From assembly GCF_001942305.1 (NCBI RefSeq), contig NZ_MKKE01000003.1:1-64000 (forward strand): a DNA stretch of 64,000 nt, read 5' to 3'. A program made the translations under genes and the position numbers. The notes beneath the pieces were generated by a model. That model was not told where the DNA came from. It made no database searches and worked only from the letters and a program-made list of their open reading frames with translations. This stretch comes from Saccharomonospora sp. CUA-673. Its GTDB lineage: Bacteria; Actinomycetota; Actinomycetes; Mycobacteriales; Pseudonocardiaceae. This document shows positions 28,189 to 40,150 of the stretch, one piece after another (positions within the stretch are counted from its first letter, which is position 1; each line of letters begins with the position of its first letter).

Positions 28189-29223
28189 TCAGTGGGTTCG
28201 TGCGACGAGGTAATCGGCGACCGATTCGCAGGCATCCCGCGCCGGAGACGGCGGCAGCGCCGCCAGCTCCGTCCTCGCGCGCTGAGCGTAGCCTGAAAGA
28301 GTGGCCCGTGCGCGTGCCAGTCCCCGCGACGAACGCAACAGTTCGAGCGCCTCCGACACCTCCGCGTCACCCGAGATCGGGCCGCTGAGCAGCTCCGACA
28401 GTCTCGGGTCGGGCTTGTCCTCCGACAATTCGTACAGCATCGGCAACGTCTTCACGCCCTCGCGCAGATCCGTGCCCTGCGATTTACCCAGTTCGGCGGA
28501 CGGGGAATCGATGTCGATGATGTCGTCGGAGATCTGGAATGCGGTGCCGATGATGTCGCCGAATCGGCGAAGCGCCTCGATGTACTCGTCGGGGGCGCCG
28601 GAAAGCATCCCGCCGAAACGGCCGGAGGTGGCGATCAGCGACCCGGTTTTCTGGCCGATGACGGTCAGGTAGTGCTCGATGGGGTCCTCGCCCTCGGCGG
28701 GCCCGACGGTCTCGCGCATCTGACCGGTGACCAGCTCGCCGAACGTCTCGGCGATGATCCGCGCGGCGTCCGTGCCCAGGTCGGCGACCAGCCGCGAGGC
28801 GTGGGCGAACAGGAAGTCGCCGGTGAGGATGGCGACCGTGTTGTCCCAGCGCGCGTTGACGCTCTCCGCGCCGCGGCGCATCGTCGCCTCGTCCATGACG
28901 TCGTCGTGGTACAGCGTCGCCAGGTGCACGAGCTCGACGGCGGCGGCCGCGGTGACCACCGCGTCGCGTCCCCCTGTGCCGAACTGGCCCGCCAACAGCG
29001 TGAACAGGGGACGAAAACGTTTGCCCCCGGCCTCGACCAGGTGCCGGGCCGCCTCGTGGACCTCGGCGACGTCGCTGCGTACGACCTCGTGCAGCACGTT
29101 CTCCACGGCGCCCAGCCCGCCGGCGAGGTCGGTCAGCAGCGCCTCGTCGGCGATCTGCAGCCCGACCGAGGCCCGCAGATCCTCAAGCGCGCCGCTCTCC
29201 GTGGCGCCGTCACGCACTGACAC
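28189..29223 (-). CDS. grcC: Long-chain polyprenyl diphosphate synthase
   Basis: 344 aa from GTG at 29223; a longer frame to 29301 adds a basic segment without a better start. It makes the C40-C50 side chain of menaquinone by adding isopentenyl units. The first aspartate-rich motif is LYHDDVMDEATMRRG with GGKRFRPLF upstream. The second motif is FQISDDIIDIDSP. GQKTGSLIATSGRFGG is also typical. Cytoplasmic or membrane-associated. It lies just after nuoN, so menaquinone tail synthesis is grouped with complex I. It corresponds in context to mycobacterial GrcC1. Confidence 0.92.
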   Translation of the reverse strand: MSVRDGATESGALEDLRASVGLQIADEALLTDLAGGLGAVENVLHEVVRSDVAEVHEAARHLVEAGGKRFRPLFTLLAGQFGTGGRDAVVTAAAAVELVHLATLYHDDVMDEATMRRGAESVNARWDNTVAILTGDFLFAHASRLVADLGTDAARIIAETFGELVTGQMRETVGPAEGEDPIEHYLTVIGQKTGSLIATSGRFGGMLSGAPDEYIEALRRFGDIIGTAFQISDDIIDIDSPSAELGKSQGTDLREGVKTLPMLYELSEDKPDPRLSELLSGPISGDAEVSEALELLRSSRGLARARATLSGYAQRARTELAALPPSPARDACESVADYLVARTH

Positions 29224-29448
29224 TGCTCGCTCCCGCCCCTTCGGCACTCGGCCCTTCCGGGCCGTCCGGTCCTCCAGCTCCGGCCCGCGCTGGCTCACCA
29301 CCGAACAGGCACCGGCCGGAGAATCGGCCCCAGCCTACTGGCAAGTCGTTCCGGTGCGATCACGCATCAGCCCTGCTCAGACGTGACCCGCGACACCGCG
29401 CCGGCACCTGCCGGTAACCCGTGGCACACCCTCGGGCGCGCCGCGGGT

Positions 29449-31017
29449 TCAGCTGCCGAGGGCGAAACCTCCCGCTCCCGCCCAGTCCAGGGCGAACGTG
29501 GGCAGCACGCCCAGCAGCAGCGTCACCACGACGCCGAGCGCGATCGACGCCGTCGTGAACGCCCCGGGCACGCTCACCGTCGGCCCGTCGGAGGCCGGTT
29601 CGGAGAAGTACATGAGCACCACGACCCGCAGGTAGAAGAACGCCGCGACCGCGCTGAACAGCAACGCGATCACCACCAGCGGGGCCATCCCGTCGGACAG
29701 CGCCGCGGAGAACACGACGAACTTGCCGACGAACCCGCTGGTCAGCGGGATACCGGCGAGGGCGAGCAGCAGGAACGTGAACACGCCCGCCAGCAGCGGC
29801 GAGCGTTTCGCCAGCCCCGCCCATGCCGACAGGTGCGTCGCCTCACCGGACGAGTCGCGCACCAGCGAGATCACGCCGAACGCGGCGAGCGTGGTGAAGC
29901 CGTAGGCGAGCAGGTAGAACAGCGTGCCCGACAGACCCTCGTCGGTGAGCGCCATGGTGCCGATGAGCAGGAACCCGGCGTGCGCGATGGACGAGTAGGC
30001 GATCATCCGCTTGAGATCGGTCTGCGTGAGGCCGAGCACCGCGCCGATCGCCATCGAGATGATCGCGACCGCCCACAGCACGCCGCGCCATTCCCAGCTG
30101 GTGGCCTCGAACGCCACGGTCAGCACCCGCAGGATGCCGCCGAACGCCGCGACCTTCGTCAGCGCCGCCATGAACGCGGTCACCGGGGTCGGGGCGCCCT
30201 GGTAGACGTCCGGGGTCCACGTGTGGAACGGGCCGACCGAGCCCTTGAACAGCAGGCCGACCAGCAGCAGGCCCAGACCGGCGAACAGCAGCGTGTCGGA
30301 GCGGTCGGTGCCCGCGGAGGCGTTGGCGATGTCGGCGAGGTTGACCGAACCGGCGTAGCCGTACAGCATCGCCAGGCCGTACAGGAAGAACGCGCTGGCG
30401 AACGCGCCGAGCAGGAAGTACTTCACGGCCGCTTCCTGCGACAGCAGCCTGCGCCTGCGCGCGAGGCCGCACATCAGGTACAGCGGCAGGCTCAGCACCT
30501 CGAGGGCGATGAACATCGTCAGCAGGTCGTTGGCCGCGGTGAACGCCATCATGCCGCCGAGCGCGAACAGGGCGAGCGGGAACACCTCGGTCTGCATGCC
30601 GGTGGACTGCACCTGGGCGCGGTCCTGCACCGTGCCGGGCGCGATGCCGGCCTGGGCGACGAACGCGCCGCCGGGTTCGACGCTCCGGTCGGCGATCATC
30701 AGCACCGCCGCCACGCTGAGGGCCAGCAGCGTGCCCCACAGGAACAGGGCGGGCGCGTCGATGGCGAGCGTGCCCGCCAACGTGGTGATGCCGTGTTCGG
30801 GCCGGTTCGACACGTACGCCCCGAGCGCGATGCCCGCGGCGCCGATCGACCCGAGCGTGAGAACGACCTGTCCGGACCAGCGCTGGTGCTTGGGCACGAA
30901 CGCCTCGATCAGCACTCCGACGCACGCGGCGCCGAGCACGATCACCATCGGCATGATCGCGCCCCAGTCGATTCCGGGCGCGTCGATGGTCTCCACTTGC
31001 GCGAGATACGGGTTCAC
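29449..31017 (-). CDS. nuoN: NADH-quinone oxidoreductase subunit N
   Basis: 522 aa, GTG start. An antiporter-like proton-pumping subunit of complex I with about 14 membrane helices. Characteristic loop motifs are ALEVLSLPLYLMCGLAR, EAAVKYFLLGAFASAFFLYG (with key Lys), FKGSVGPFHTWTPDVYQGAP and KRMIAYSSIAHAGF. Last gene of the 14-gene nuo operon. The gap from nuoM is 9 bases. Length is normal. Confidence 0.96.
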   Translation of the reverse strand: MNPYLAQVETIDAPGIDWGAIMPMVIVLGAACVGVLIEAFVPKHQRWSGQVVLTLGSIGAAGIALGAYVSNRPEHGITTLAGTLAIDAPALFLWGTLLALSVAAVLMIADRSVEPGGAFVAQAGIAPGTVQDRAQVQSTGMQTEVFPLALFALGGMMAFTAANDLLTMFIALEVLSLPLYLMCGLARRRRLLSQEAAVKYFLLGAFASAFFLYGLAMLYGYAGSVNLADIANASAGTDRSDTLLFAGLGLLLVGLLFKGSVGPFHTWTPDVYQGAPTPVTAFMAALTKVAAFGGILRVLTVAFEATSWEWRGVLWAVAIISMAIGAVLGLTQTDLKRMIAYSSIAHAGFLLIGTMALTDEGLSGTLFYLLAYGFTTLAAFGVISLVRDSSGEATHLSAWAGLAKRSPLLAGVFTFLLLALAGIPLTSGFVGKFVVFSAALSDGMAPLVVIALLFSAVAAFFYLRVVVLMYFSEPASDGPTVSVPGAFTTASIALGVVVTLLLGVLPTFALDWAGAGGFALGS

Positions 31018-31026
31018 GATGGCCGG

Positions 31027-32574
31027 TTACCTTTCCTGCACCGCGGTGATGGTCTGCTCGACCGACGGGTTGACGGTGTCCAGCACGGGCTTGGGGTAGA
31101 AGCCGAGACCGATGATCAACACCACGAGCGGCGCGAGTGCCGCGATCTCCTTGCCGCCCAGGTCGCGGATGGTCTTGCGGGCGCCCTTCTCCGGCGTCTG
31201 CACCGCACCCGGCCCCGGTGAGGCGCCCACGAGGGCGTCGCCGCGGACGGGTCCGGTCATGATCCGCTGGTACAACCACAGCACGTAGGCCGCGGCCAGG
31301 ACCATGCCGACGGTGGCGATGATCGCGAACACCGGCCGGGCCTCGAAGGCGCCCAGCAGCACCAGGAACTCGCTGATGAACGAGTTGGTGCCCGGTAGCG
31401 ACAACGCGGACATGCCCGCGATCAACAGCATCGCCGCCAGCACCGGCGTCAGTTTCGCCATGCCGCCGTAGGCGGAGATGCGGGTGTCGCCGCCGCGCCG
31501 GGCGATGATGCCGAGCACGAGGATCAACATGCCGGTGGCGAGGCTGTGGTTGAGCATGTACGTCGCCGAACCGACCACGGCCTGCTGCGTGAAGGCGAAG
31601 ATGCCGAGCGCGATGAAGCCGAAGTGGGCGATCGACACGTACGCCACGAACCGGCGCATGTCGGTCTGTCCCGCGGCGAGCATCGACCCGTAGATCACGC
31701 CGATCACGGCGAGCACGAGGACCACCGGGGCGAGCACGGCGCTGGCGTCCGGGGTCATCGGCAGGCTGTAGCGCAGGAAGCCGAACGTGCCGACCTTGTC
31801 GAGCACGCCGACCAGCAGCACCGTCACGCCGACCGGGGCCTGGCTGGCCGCGTCGGGCAGCCAGGTGTGGAACGGCACGAGCGGCGCCTTGATCGCGAAC
31901 GCCAGGAAGAAGCCGAGGAAGATCCAGATCTGCGTCTCCAGCGGCGCCTCGCTGACGACGGCCACGAGCGTGGCCCAGTCGAACGTGCCCTGGCCGAGCT
32001 CGTCGGAGGCCAGCGAGTAGGCCCCGATCGCCGAGGCCAGCATGATCAGGCCGCCGAGGAACGAGTAGAGGAAGAACTTCACCGCCGCGTACTGCCGCTT
32101 CGGCCCGCCGTAGCCGCCGATGAGGAAGTACATGGGGATGAGCATGATCTCGAACAGGACGTAGAACAGGAACACGTCCGTCGCGGCGAACACGGCGATC
32201 GTCAGCGACTGCTGCACGAGCACCAGCGACAGCAACCCGCCGACGTCCTTGCCCTCGGGCAGTTTGTCCGTCGAGTTCAGCAGGGCGATCACGATCGGCA
32301 CGAGCAGCGCGATGACCGCGATCATCAGCAGGGCGATGCCGTCGATGCCGAAGGAGACGTGCACCCCGAACGCGGGTATCCACTCCATCGACGACACCTG
32401 CTGGAGCCGGTCGCCGCCCGGGTCGTAGCTGAGCCAGAGCGGAACGATCAGCGCCAGCTCCACAATGGACACCGTGAACGCGGTGATCGTGGCGAGTCGG
32501 TCGTCCTTGCGCAGGAGGGCGACGGCCACCGCACCGAGCAGTGGCAGCAGGATCAGTACGAGCAGCCAGGTCAT
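31027..32574 (-). CDS. nuoM: NADH-quinone oxidoreductase subunit M
   Basis: 515 aa from ATG at 32574, which overlaps the nuoL stop. An antiporter-like membrane subunit with [18 protein letters not shown] (key Glu), [36 protein letters not shown] and [15 protein letters not shown]. It starts [20 protein letters not shown]; the frame extends further upstream only as a shadow of nuoL. It carries one of three proton channels of the membrane arm. Confidence 0.96.
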   Translation of the reverse strand: MTWLLVLILLPLLGAVAVALLRKDDRLATITAFTVSIVELALIVPLWLSYDPGGDRLQQVSSMEWIPAFGVHVSFGIDGIALLMIAVIALLVPIVIALLNSTDKLPEGKDVGGLLSLVLVQQSLTIAVFAATDVFLFYVLFEIMLIPMYFLIGGYGGPKRQYAAVKFFLYSFLGGLIMLASAIGAYSLASDELGQGTFDWATLVAVVSEAPLETQIWIFLGFFLAFAIKAPLVPFHTWLPDAASQAPVGVTVLLVGVLDKVGTFGFLRYSLPMTPDASAVLAPVVLVLAVIGVIYGSMLAAGQTDMRRFVAYVSIAHFGFIALGIFAFTQQAVVGSATYMLNHSLATGMLILVLGIIARRGGDTRISAYGGMAKLTPVLAAMLLIAGMSALSLPGTNSFISEFLVLLGAFEARPVFAIIATVGMVLAAAYVLWLYQRIMTGPVRGDALVGASPGPGAVQTPEKGARKTIRDLGGKEIAALAPLVVLIIGLGFYPKPVLDTVNPSVEQTITAVQER

Positions 32575-34487
32575 CCGAACCTCACCAACAGAAGTGCGCC
32601 GACGATCAGGACCGTTCCGCCGAGCATCGACAGCGCGTACGAGCGGACGAAACCGGTCTGCATCCGGCGCAGTCGCCCGGAGCCGCCGCCGAACGCGGCG
32701 GCGAGTCCGTTGACGGCGCCGTCGACGCCCCGGTTGTCGAGGAACACCGCGAACCGTGTGAGCCACAGGCTCGGCGTGGCGACGAGCGCCTCGTTGAGCG
32801 TGTTGCCGTACAGGTCCTTACGCGCGGCGCGCACCGGCCAGGCCACGCCCTCGGGCCGTTCGACGGCCAGTCGCGGCGAGTCCTCCGCGGACCTGCGGCC
32901 GAACAGCGCCCACGCGCCGAGCACGCCGAGACCCGACATCAGCACCGTCAACCACGGGATGATCGCGTGCGGCAGCACACCGTCGTGGCTCTCGGCGAGC
33001 GCGCCGACCGACGGGGCGAGGAACTCGGCGAGCGTGCCCCCGCCGATGAGCCACGCACCGGCGCCGACCGAACCGAACGCCAGCACGATCATCGGTGCCG
33101 TCATCGTCGGCGGCGATTCGTGTGGGTGGTACTCGCGGCCGTCGGAGGACTTCTGCCCCTCCCAGCGCGGCTTGCCGAAGAACGTCAGCAGCATCAGGCG
33201 GGTCATGTAGAAGCCCGTGATGCCCGCGGCCAGCAGTGCCGTACCGCCGAACACCCAGCCGCGCCAGCCTTCCTGGCCGAACGCCGCCTCGATGATGGCG
33301 TCCTTGGTGAAGAAGCCCGACAGGAACGGGAATCCGATGATCGCCAGGTAGCCGAGGCCGAACGTGACGGCGGTGATCGGCATCTTCCGTGCCAGGCCGC
33401 CGAACTTGCGCATGTCGACCTCGTCGTTCATGGCGTGCATGACCGACCCGGCGCCGAGGAACAGCCCGGCCTTGAAGAAGCCGTGCGTCAGCAGGTGCGC
33501 GATGGCCAGTGCATAGCCGAACGGGCCGAGCCCGACGGCCAGCATCATGTACCCGATCTGGCTCACCGTGGAGTAGGCCAGCACCTTCTTGATGTCGTCG
33601 TAGGCGCAGCCGATGATCGAGCCGAGCAGCAGCGTGAACGCACCCACGATGGCGACGACGAGCCTGCCGTCCTCGGTGAGGTTGTAGATCGGCGCGCCAC
33701 GGGCGATCAGGTACACGCCTGCGGTGACCATCGTCGCCGCGTGGATCAGCGCCGACACCGGGGTCGGGCCCTCCATCGCGTCCGGCAACCATGCCTGCAG
33801 CGGGAACTGGCCCGACTTACCGCACGCACCGAGCAGGAGCAGCAGCGCGATCGCCGTGACCACACCCGGCGAGACGTCGCCGATGCCGGCGAACACCTCG
33901 GCGTAGTTGGTGCTGCCGATGTGGGAGAACATCAGGAAGATCGCGATCGCGAGACCGACGTCGCCGACGCGGTTCATCAGGAACGCCTTCTTCGCCGCGG
34001 TCGCCGCCGCCGGGCGGCCGGTGTACCAGCCGATCAGCAGGTACGACGCGACACCGACGCCCTCCCAGCCGAGGTACAGCATGACGAAGCTGTTGCCCAG
34101 CACGAGAACGAGCATCGACGCGACGAACAGGTTCAGGTACGCGAAGAAGCGCCGCCGGTCGCGGTCGTCGGACATGTAGCCGATCGAGTAGACGTGGATC
34201 AGCAGACCCACACCCGTGATCAGCAGGACGAACGTCATCGACAGCGGGTCGATGCGCAGTCCGAAGTCCACCTGCAACGCCTCGACCGGGATCCACGACC
34301 ACAGGGTCGTGTCGGCCGCCTGCGTGAGCGACTCGGAGAAGAACAGCGCGAGACCGTACACAAAGGACGCCGCGACGGTCGCGCAGCCGAGCAGGTGCCC
34401 CCACGCGTCGGTGCGCCTACCGCCGACCAGCAGTACGAGCGCACCGAGCGCCGGGAACGCGACCAGCAGCCACGATGATGCGATCAC
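32571..34487 (-). CDS. nuoL: NADH-quinone oxidoreductase subunit L
   Basis: 638 aa, GTG start with GGGG upstream. The distal antiporter-like subunit with the long lateral helix. Signatures are [17 protein letters not shown] (key Glu), [39 protein letters not shown] and [15 protein letters not shown]. Gap of 18 bases to nuoK upstream; overlaps nuoM by ATGA. Length normal. Confidence 0.96.
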   Translation of the reverse strand: MIASSWLLVAFPALGALVLLVGGRRTDAWGHLLGCATVAASFVYGLALFFSESLTQAADTTLWSWIPVEALQVDFGLRIDPLSMTFVLLITGVGLLIHVYSIGYMSDDRDRRRFFAYLNLFVASMLVLVLGNSFVMLYLGWEGVGVASYLLIGWYTGRPAAATAAKKAFLMNRVGDVGLAIAIFLMFSHIGSTNYAEVFAGIGDVSPGVVTAIALLLLLGACGKSGQFPLQAWLPDAMEGPTPVSALIHAATMVTAGVYLIARGAPIYNLTEDGRLVVAIVGAFTLLLGSIIGCAYDDIKKVLAYSTVSQIGYMMLAVGLGPFGYALAIAHLLTHGFFKAGLFLGAGSVMHAMNDEVDMRKFGGLARKMPITAVTFGLGYLAIIGFPFLSGFFTKDAIIEAAFGQEGWRGWVFGGTALLAAGITGFYMTRLMLLTFFGKPRWEGQKSSDGREYHPHESPPTMTAPMIVLAFGSVGAGAWLIGGGTLAEFLAPSVGALAESHDGVLPHAIIPWLTVLMSGLGVLGAWALFGRRSAEDSPRLAVERPEGVAWPVRAARKDLYGNTLNEALVATPSLWLTRFAVFLDNRGVDGAVNGLAAAFGGGSGRLRRMQTGFVRSYALSMLGGTVLIVGALLLVRFG

Positions 34488-34505
34488 AACTTGCCCCTAG
34501 CCCTG

Positions 34506-34805
34506 TCAGTATTTCAGCAGGTTCGTGTCGTCGATGGACGCCGATCGGCGGGTGCGGAAGATCGCCATGATGATGGCGAGTCCGACCACGACCTCCGCCG
34601 CGGCGACGACCATCACGAAGAAGGCCATCACCTGTCCGTCGATGTCGCCGTTGATCCGCGCGAACGTCACGAGCGAGAGGTTCACGGCGTTGAGCATCAG
34701 CTCGATGCACATGAACACGACGATCGCGTTGCGCCGCACCAGCACGCCGACCGCGCCGATCGTGAACAGCAGCGCCGACAGCAGCAGGTAGTACGTCGGG
34801 GTCAT
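34506..34805 (-). CDS. nuoK: NADH-quinone oxidoreductase subunit K
   Basis: 99 aa with three membrane helices. It has the conserved membrane Glu residues in [16 protein letters not shown] and [16 protein letters not shown] that form part of the proton path next to NuoJ and NuoN. The start overlaps the nuoJ stop by ATGA. Length is exactly that of the family. Confidence 0.96.
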   Translation of the reverse strand: MTPTYYLLLSALLFTIGAVGVLVRRNAIVVFMCIELMLNAVNLSLVTFARINGDIDGQVMAFFVMVVAAAEVVVGLAIIMAIFRTRRSASIDDTNLLKY

Positions 34806-35729
34806 GCCTTGCCCTCCCCGCCGCGCTCGGAGCCGTCGGCGTCCGTGGCGGTGTCGGTACCGGCGTCCGCGTCGGCAGCCTCACCGGAGTCCGGGTCGGC
34901 CGAGTCGCTGCCGGCGGTGTCCGCGTCGATGGCCGCGCGGTGCTCGACCGCGGCGAGGTGCTCCCGGTGGGCCTGCAGCTGCGCGGTCGGGGTCGACTCG
35001 ATGAGGTCCGAGAGCGACTCCGGCGCGATCGACCCGTCCGGCAACAACGCGGGTGTGGCGACCGAGTTCGACGTCGCGAACACACCGGGCCCCGGCTTCG
35101 GCGAGGGCCGTTCGTACTCGCCGCGGAACCGCGCCTCGACGAGATCACGCTGCTGCGCCTGCCCTGCTTGGAGTGCCGGTCGGTGAAGGCCAGCACCATC
35201 GCGCCCATTGCGGCCGTGATCAGCAGCGCCGAGGTGAGCTCGAACGGGAACAGGTAGTCCTGGAAGATCACGCGGGCCAGTCCGCCCGCGCCGCCGCCGT
35301 CGGGTTCCCACGGGTTCATCGGCTGGGCGGGCGGAACCTCCGACAGCGCGCGGGTCAACGCGCCCGCGAGCACGCCGGCGATGCCGACGCCGAGCAGCGC
35401 CGCCATGAGCCGCTGTCCTCTGAGGACCTCGATCACCGAGTCGGACGACTCCCGGCCCACCATCATCAGCACGAACAGGAACAGCATCATGATCGCGCCG
35501 GTGTAGACGATGATCTGCGTGAAGCCGAGGAACGGCGCCTGCTGAACCATGTAGAGCATGCCCAGCGACAGCATCGTGAGCACGAGCCACAACGCCGAGT
35601 GCACGGCGTTGCGCATGAAGATCATGCCCAGGCGCCGGCGACCGCGATCGGGCCGAGCACCCAGAACGCGACGGCCTCGCCGGTGGAGACGGTCGCGTCG
35701 GCGCCCGCCTGAGCGAGAAATGTCGTCAC
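34802..35729 (-). CDS. nuoJ: NADH-quinone oxidoreductase subunit J (two frameshifts)
   Basis: 309 aa after restoring one base near 35634 and one near 35163. Frame 1: GTG at 35729, then [20 protein letters not shown] and [10 protein letters not shown]. Frame 2: [20 protein letters not shown] through [18 protein letters not shown] (the conserved pi-bulge region) to [10 protein letters not shown]. Frame 3: [16 protein letters not shown] and an acidic, Ala/Asp/Glu-rich tail of about 100 residues. Five membrane helices. The long cytoplasmic tail is absent from the E. coli protein, but I recall extended NuoJ in actinobacteria. The start overlaps the nuoI stop. Confidence 0.9.
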
Positions 35730-36292
35730 CGGACGGCCTCCTCGGTGTCCGTCTCCACAGTGGACTGCTCGGGAACCCCGCGCCCGCGAGCGAGCTCGGG
35801 ACCGCCCACGTAGTAGTCCTGCTCGTCGTCACCGAGACGCATCGGGTGCGGCGGCTGCTCCATGCCGGGCAGCAGCGGGGCCAGCAGGTCCTCCTTGGTC
35901 CAGATGAGGTCCTGGCGGTTGTCGTCGGCGAGCTCGTAGAAGTTGATCATCGTGAGCGACCGCGTCGGGCACGCCTCGACACACAGACCGCAACCGATGC
36001 AGCGCAGGTAGTTGATCTGGTAGTCCGCGCCGTACCGCTCGCCCGGCGAGTACCGGGCCTCCTCGGTGTTGTCGCCACCCTCGACGAAGATCGCGTCCGC
36101 GGGGCACGCCCACGCGCACAGCTCGCAGCCGACGCACTTCTCCAGACCGTCGGGATGCCGGTTCAGCTGGTGCCTGCCGTGGTACCGCGGTGCGGCGGGG
36201 GCGCCGATCTCCGGGTACTCCTCGGTGGCGACCTTCTTGAACATCATCCCGAAGGTGACGCCGAAGCCCTTCAGCGGATCAAAGATTCCCAT
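35726..36292 (-). CDS. nuoI: NADH-quinone oxidoreductase subunit I
   Basis: 188 aa. The ferredoxin-like subunit carrying clusters N6a and N6b, bound by [12 protein letters not shown] and [12 protein letters not shown]. It links NuoG to NuoB. An amphipathic N-terminus ([20 protein letters not shown]) contacts the membrane arm. It overlaps nuoH by 14 bases and nuoJ by 4. Acidic C-terminal tail of ~30 residues. Confidence 0.96.
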   Translation of the reverse strand: MGIFDPLKGFGVTFGMMFKKVATEEYPEIGAPAAPRYHGRHQLNRHPDGLEKCVGCELCAWACPADAIFVEGGDNTEEARYSPGERYGADYQINYLRCIGCGLCVEACPTRSLTMINFYELADDNRQDLIWTKEDLLAPLLPGMEQPPHPMRLGDDEQDYYVGGPELARGRGVPEQSTVETDTEEAVR

Positions 36293-37662
36293 CGGGCTCT
36301 CCTTCCTTCGAGCGTTCGGACGAGCCCGAGCCCGATGAGCTCAGCTCCGTCTGTTTCGTGCCCTCGGACCGGCGCCGTGCCTCGAGCGCCTTCTGCCGTG
36401 GCGTGGACTCGGGGACCTTCAGGTCGAGCGGTGGCACGGGGTGCCCGCCGCCGGTGGTGGTGACCAGGCCCTCGTCCTCGGGCGGCTGCTTCTCGGGGAT
36501 CAACAGGGTCAGCAGGACGATCACGACGATGACGACGCCGCCGATCATGAGCAGCTGGCCCGTCGAGATGCCCTCGGCGTTGCGCAGGGCGCGCACCGCG
36601 GCGATCAGCAGCAGCCACACGAGCGCGGCGGGTACGAGGACCTTCCAGCCGAGCTTCATGAACTGGTCGTAGCGGAACCGTGGGAGCGTGCCGCGTAGCC
36701 AGATGAAGCCGAACAGCAGGATGCACATCTTCGCGAAGAACCACAGCAGCGGCCACCAGCCTGGTTGATCGCGGCGTCGGGCCCGAAGAACGGGAACATG
36801 CCGCCGCCCAGGAACAGCGTGGTCGCGAACGCCGAGACGATCACCATGTTCGTGTACTCGGCGAGGAAGAACATCGCGAACTTCATCGAGCTGTACTCGG
36901 TGTGGAAGCCGCCGACGAGCTCGGACTCGGCCTCCGGCAGGTCGAACGGGGCGCGGTTGGTCTCGCCGACCATCGAGATGATGTAGATGACGAAGCTCGG
37001 CAGCAGCAGGTAGAAGTACCAGCCGCTCTCGGCCTGCGCCGCGACGATGCCGCTGGTGGCCATCGACTGCGCGTACAGCACCACGCCGATGATCGACAGG
37101 CCCATCGCGATCTCGTACGAGATGACCTGCGCCGCCGACCGCAGCCCGCCGAGCAGCGGGTACGGCGAACCGGAGGCCCAGCCGGCGAGCACGATGCCGT
37201 ACACGCCGATCGAGCGCCCGCGAGCACGAGCAGCACGCTGACCGGAAGCTCCACGAGCTGCAGCACCGTGCGTTCGCCGAAGATCGTCACCTCGCCGCCG
37301 AAGGGGATGGCGGCGAGGCCGACCAACGCGGGCACCACCGCGATCACCGGCGCGAGGAAGTAGATCTTCCGGTCGGCCGTGTCGGGGATGACCTGTTCCT
37401 TGAACGGCAGCTTGATGGCGTCCGCGAGCGACTGCAGCATGCCCGCCGGGCCCACCCGGTTCGGGCCGGGCCGGTTCTGCATGCGGCCGACGATCTTGCG
37501 CTCGCCCACGATCAGCACGACCGTGAAGACCGGCCCGATCAGCATGATCACGACCGCTTTGAGCAGGATCAGCCACCACGGGTCGTCGGCGAGCAGTTCC
37601 GCCCGGTTGATCGGTTCCTGCGTTGCCTCGGCCAGCAGCGGCAGGTGTGAACTGAGGGTCAC
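36279..37662 (-). CDS. nuoH: NADH-quinone oxidoreductase subunit H (two frameshifts)
   Basis: 461 aa after restoring one base near 37217 and one near 36759. Frame 1 starts [20 protein letters not shown] and includes [32 protein letters not shown]. Frame 2 has [40 protein letters not shown] and [19 protein letters not shown]. Frame 3 has [20 protein letters not shown] to the charged C-terminal tail. It forms much of the quinone-binding channel with NuoB and NuoD. The GTG start overlaps the nuoG stop. The tail of ~70 residues is longer than in E. coli. Confidence 0.92.
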
Positions 37663-40150
37663 CGCGTGCCTCCTGCGATGTCGACGAGCGCGCCGTGGCC
37701 CGCGCCGAGCGTGGCGCGCACCTTCGAATCGGGCGCGTTGCCCGGCAGCCACACGACGCCGTCGGGCACGTCGGCCACCTCGATCGGCAGGGTCACCGAA
37801 CCGCGGTCGGTCGAGACGGTCACGTGCTCACCGAGTCCGTCGGCGGTCGCCTGCGACATGCGCGCGACGACCCGGCGGGCCGTGCCGGCCAGGGCGGGTT
37901 CGTCGATGAGCAGCGATCCGTCGTCGATGAGCTGGCGCCATGTGGCCAGCAACGCCTGCCCCTCACCGGGTTTCGGCGGTTCGCCCGCCGGGTGGTCCGG
38001 TGCGGCGGCCCGCGCCGGGTCGACCGGCAGACGGTCGAGGTCGCCGAGCGCGGCGGCCGGGGTCTGGGTGAACAGGTCGGCGTCCATCTCGACGCCGAGG
38101 GTGTCGAGCACGCGGCAGTCCGGCAGCGCGCCCGTGCCCTCGAGGGTCACGGTGAACGGCCGGCGCCTGCCCTCCCAGTTGACGAACGTGCCGTTCTTCT
38201 CGTCGACCGGCGCGACCGGCAGCACCACGTCCGCGTACGCGGTGACGGTGCTGGGCAGCATCTCCAGCGACACCACGAACGACGCCGCGTCCAGTGCCTT
38301 CCGCGCGAGCGCCGGGTCGGGCAGGTCGTCCAGGTCGACGCCGCCGACGAGCAGACCGTCGAGGTCGCGGGTGACCAGGGCGTTCAACATGCCCGTGGTG
38401 TCCCGGCCGGGCGCGGCGGGCAGCGCGCCCGCCTCCAGGCCCCAGTGGGACTCGACGGCGGCGCGGGCCGCGGCGTCGGTGACGGGCCTGCCGCCGGGCA
38501 GCAGCGCCGGCAGCGCGCCGACCTCGACGGCACCGCGTTCGCCCGCCCTGCGCGGGATCCACGCGATCCGCGCGCCGGTGCGTTCGGCCAGCCGGTGCAC
38601 CGCGGTCAGCAGCCCCGGGACCTCGGCGGCGCGTTCGCCGACGAGCACGACGGCCCCGTCGGTACGCAGTCCCTCGTCGACGTCGGGCGCGTGCTCCGGG
38701 ATGCCGTCGACGGCACCGGCCTCTCCGCCCGGCGGGCACGCGAGCAGTTCGCCGAACGTCTTCGACACCGCGGGCGAGCTCCACTGTCCGATGTGGAACA
38801 CCTGGATGTTCTTCGCGCGGGCGCCCTTGCGCAGGCGTAGGAAGACCGCCGGCGCCTCCTCCTCGGGTTCGAACGCGACGCACAGCGCGAGCGGCGCGTT
38901 CTCGAGGTCGGTGAACGTCACGCCGCCGTCGTCGACCCGCGGGCCGCCTGCGACGTGTGCGGCGAGGAAGTCCAGCTCCTCCGCCGAATGCGCGCGGGCA
39001 CGGTGGTCGATGTCGTGGGTGCCCAGCGCGACGCGCGCGAACTTGCTGTAGGCGTAGGCGTCCTCGACGGTCAGCCGGCCGCCCGGCAGCACGCCGACAC
39101 CCTTGCCGTCGCGGGCCTTCGCCAGTCCGGCGGCCGCGGCACGCAGCGCGTCGGTCCACGACGCCTCGACGAGCTCACCGCTGTCGGCGTCGCGCACGAG
39201 CGGCCTGCGGATGCGCTGCTCGGCCGCCTCGTAGCGGAACGCGAACCGGCCCTTGTCGCAGATCCACTCCTCGTTGACCTCGGGGTCGTCGCCGGCGAGC
39301 TTGCGCATCACCTTGCCGCGCCGGTAGTCCGTGCGCTCCGCGCAGCCCGACGAGCAGTGCTCGCACACGCTCGGCTTCGACACCAGGTCGAACGGCCGCG
39401 ACCGGAAGCGGTACTGGGCGCTGGTGAGCGCCCCCACCGGGCAGATCTGGATCGTGTTGCCCGAGAAGTACGACTGGAACGGCTGCCCGCCCGACGTTCG
39501 CGACGCGGCGTCGAGCACGTCGGCCGTCTCCGCGGTACCGATCTGCTGGTGCGCCCCGCGTTCGAGCAGCTCGATGAACGGATCCCCCGCGATCTGCTCG
39601 GAGAACCGGGTGCACCGCTGGCACAACACGCACCGTTCGCGGTCGAGCAGCACCTGCGACGAGATCGGCAACGGCTTCGGGAAGGTGCGCTTCTTGTCGA
39701 CGAACCGCGATTCGGCACGACCGTGCTCCATCGCCTGGTTCTGCAGCGGACACTCGCCGCCCTTGTCGCAGATCGGACAGTCCAGCGGGTGGTTGATGAG
39801 CAGCAGCTCCATGACACCCTGCTGGGCCTTGTCCGCGACCGCGGAGGTCTCCTGCGTCTTGACGACCATGCCGTCGGCGACCGTCATCGTGCACGAGCCT
39901 GCGGCTTCGGCATCGGCCGGCCGTTCACCTCGACCTCGACGAGACACTGCCGGCACGCACCGGCCGGGTCGAGCAGCGGGTGGTCGCAGAACCGCGGGAT
40001 CACCGTGCCCAGTCGTTCGGCCGTGCGGATCAGCAGTTCGCCCTTCGGCGCGACGACCTCCTGGCCGTCCACGACGAGCTTGACGTGCCCCTCCGGCACC
40101 ACCACCTCGGCGGGGGTCGGTGCCTGTCGGGATTCCGGCGCCGTGGTCAT
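37659..40150 (-). CDS. nuoG: NADH-quinone oxidoreductase subunit G (one frameshift)
   Basis: 830 aa after restoring one base near 39897. The N-terminal frame starts [20 protein letters not shown] and holds the [2Fe-2S] site [20 protein letters not shown]. After the shift come [10 protein letters not shown], the [4Fe-4S] motifs [13 protein letters not shown] and [10 protein letters not shown], and CEHCSSGC with EWICDKGRF, the extra N7-type cluster found in some bacterial NuoG. The rest is a molybdopterin-oxidoreductase-like domain without catalytic role. ATG at 40150 overlaps the nuoF stop. Confidence 0.93.

Noticed and set aside
25877..28213. 778-codon plus-strand ORF opposite the acidic ArfC-like gene
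   Set aside because: The minus-strand frame has a proper membrane helix, conserved C-terminus and start. The plus-strand frame is Gly/Arg/Val-rich with no structure.
29843..32383. 846-codon minus-strand ORF across nuoN and nuoM
   Set aside because: It is in another frame of two well conserved subunits and consists of Arg/Ala/Gly-rich shadow sequence.
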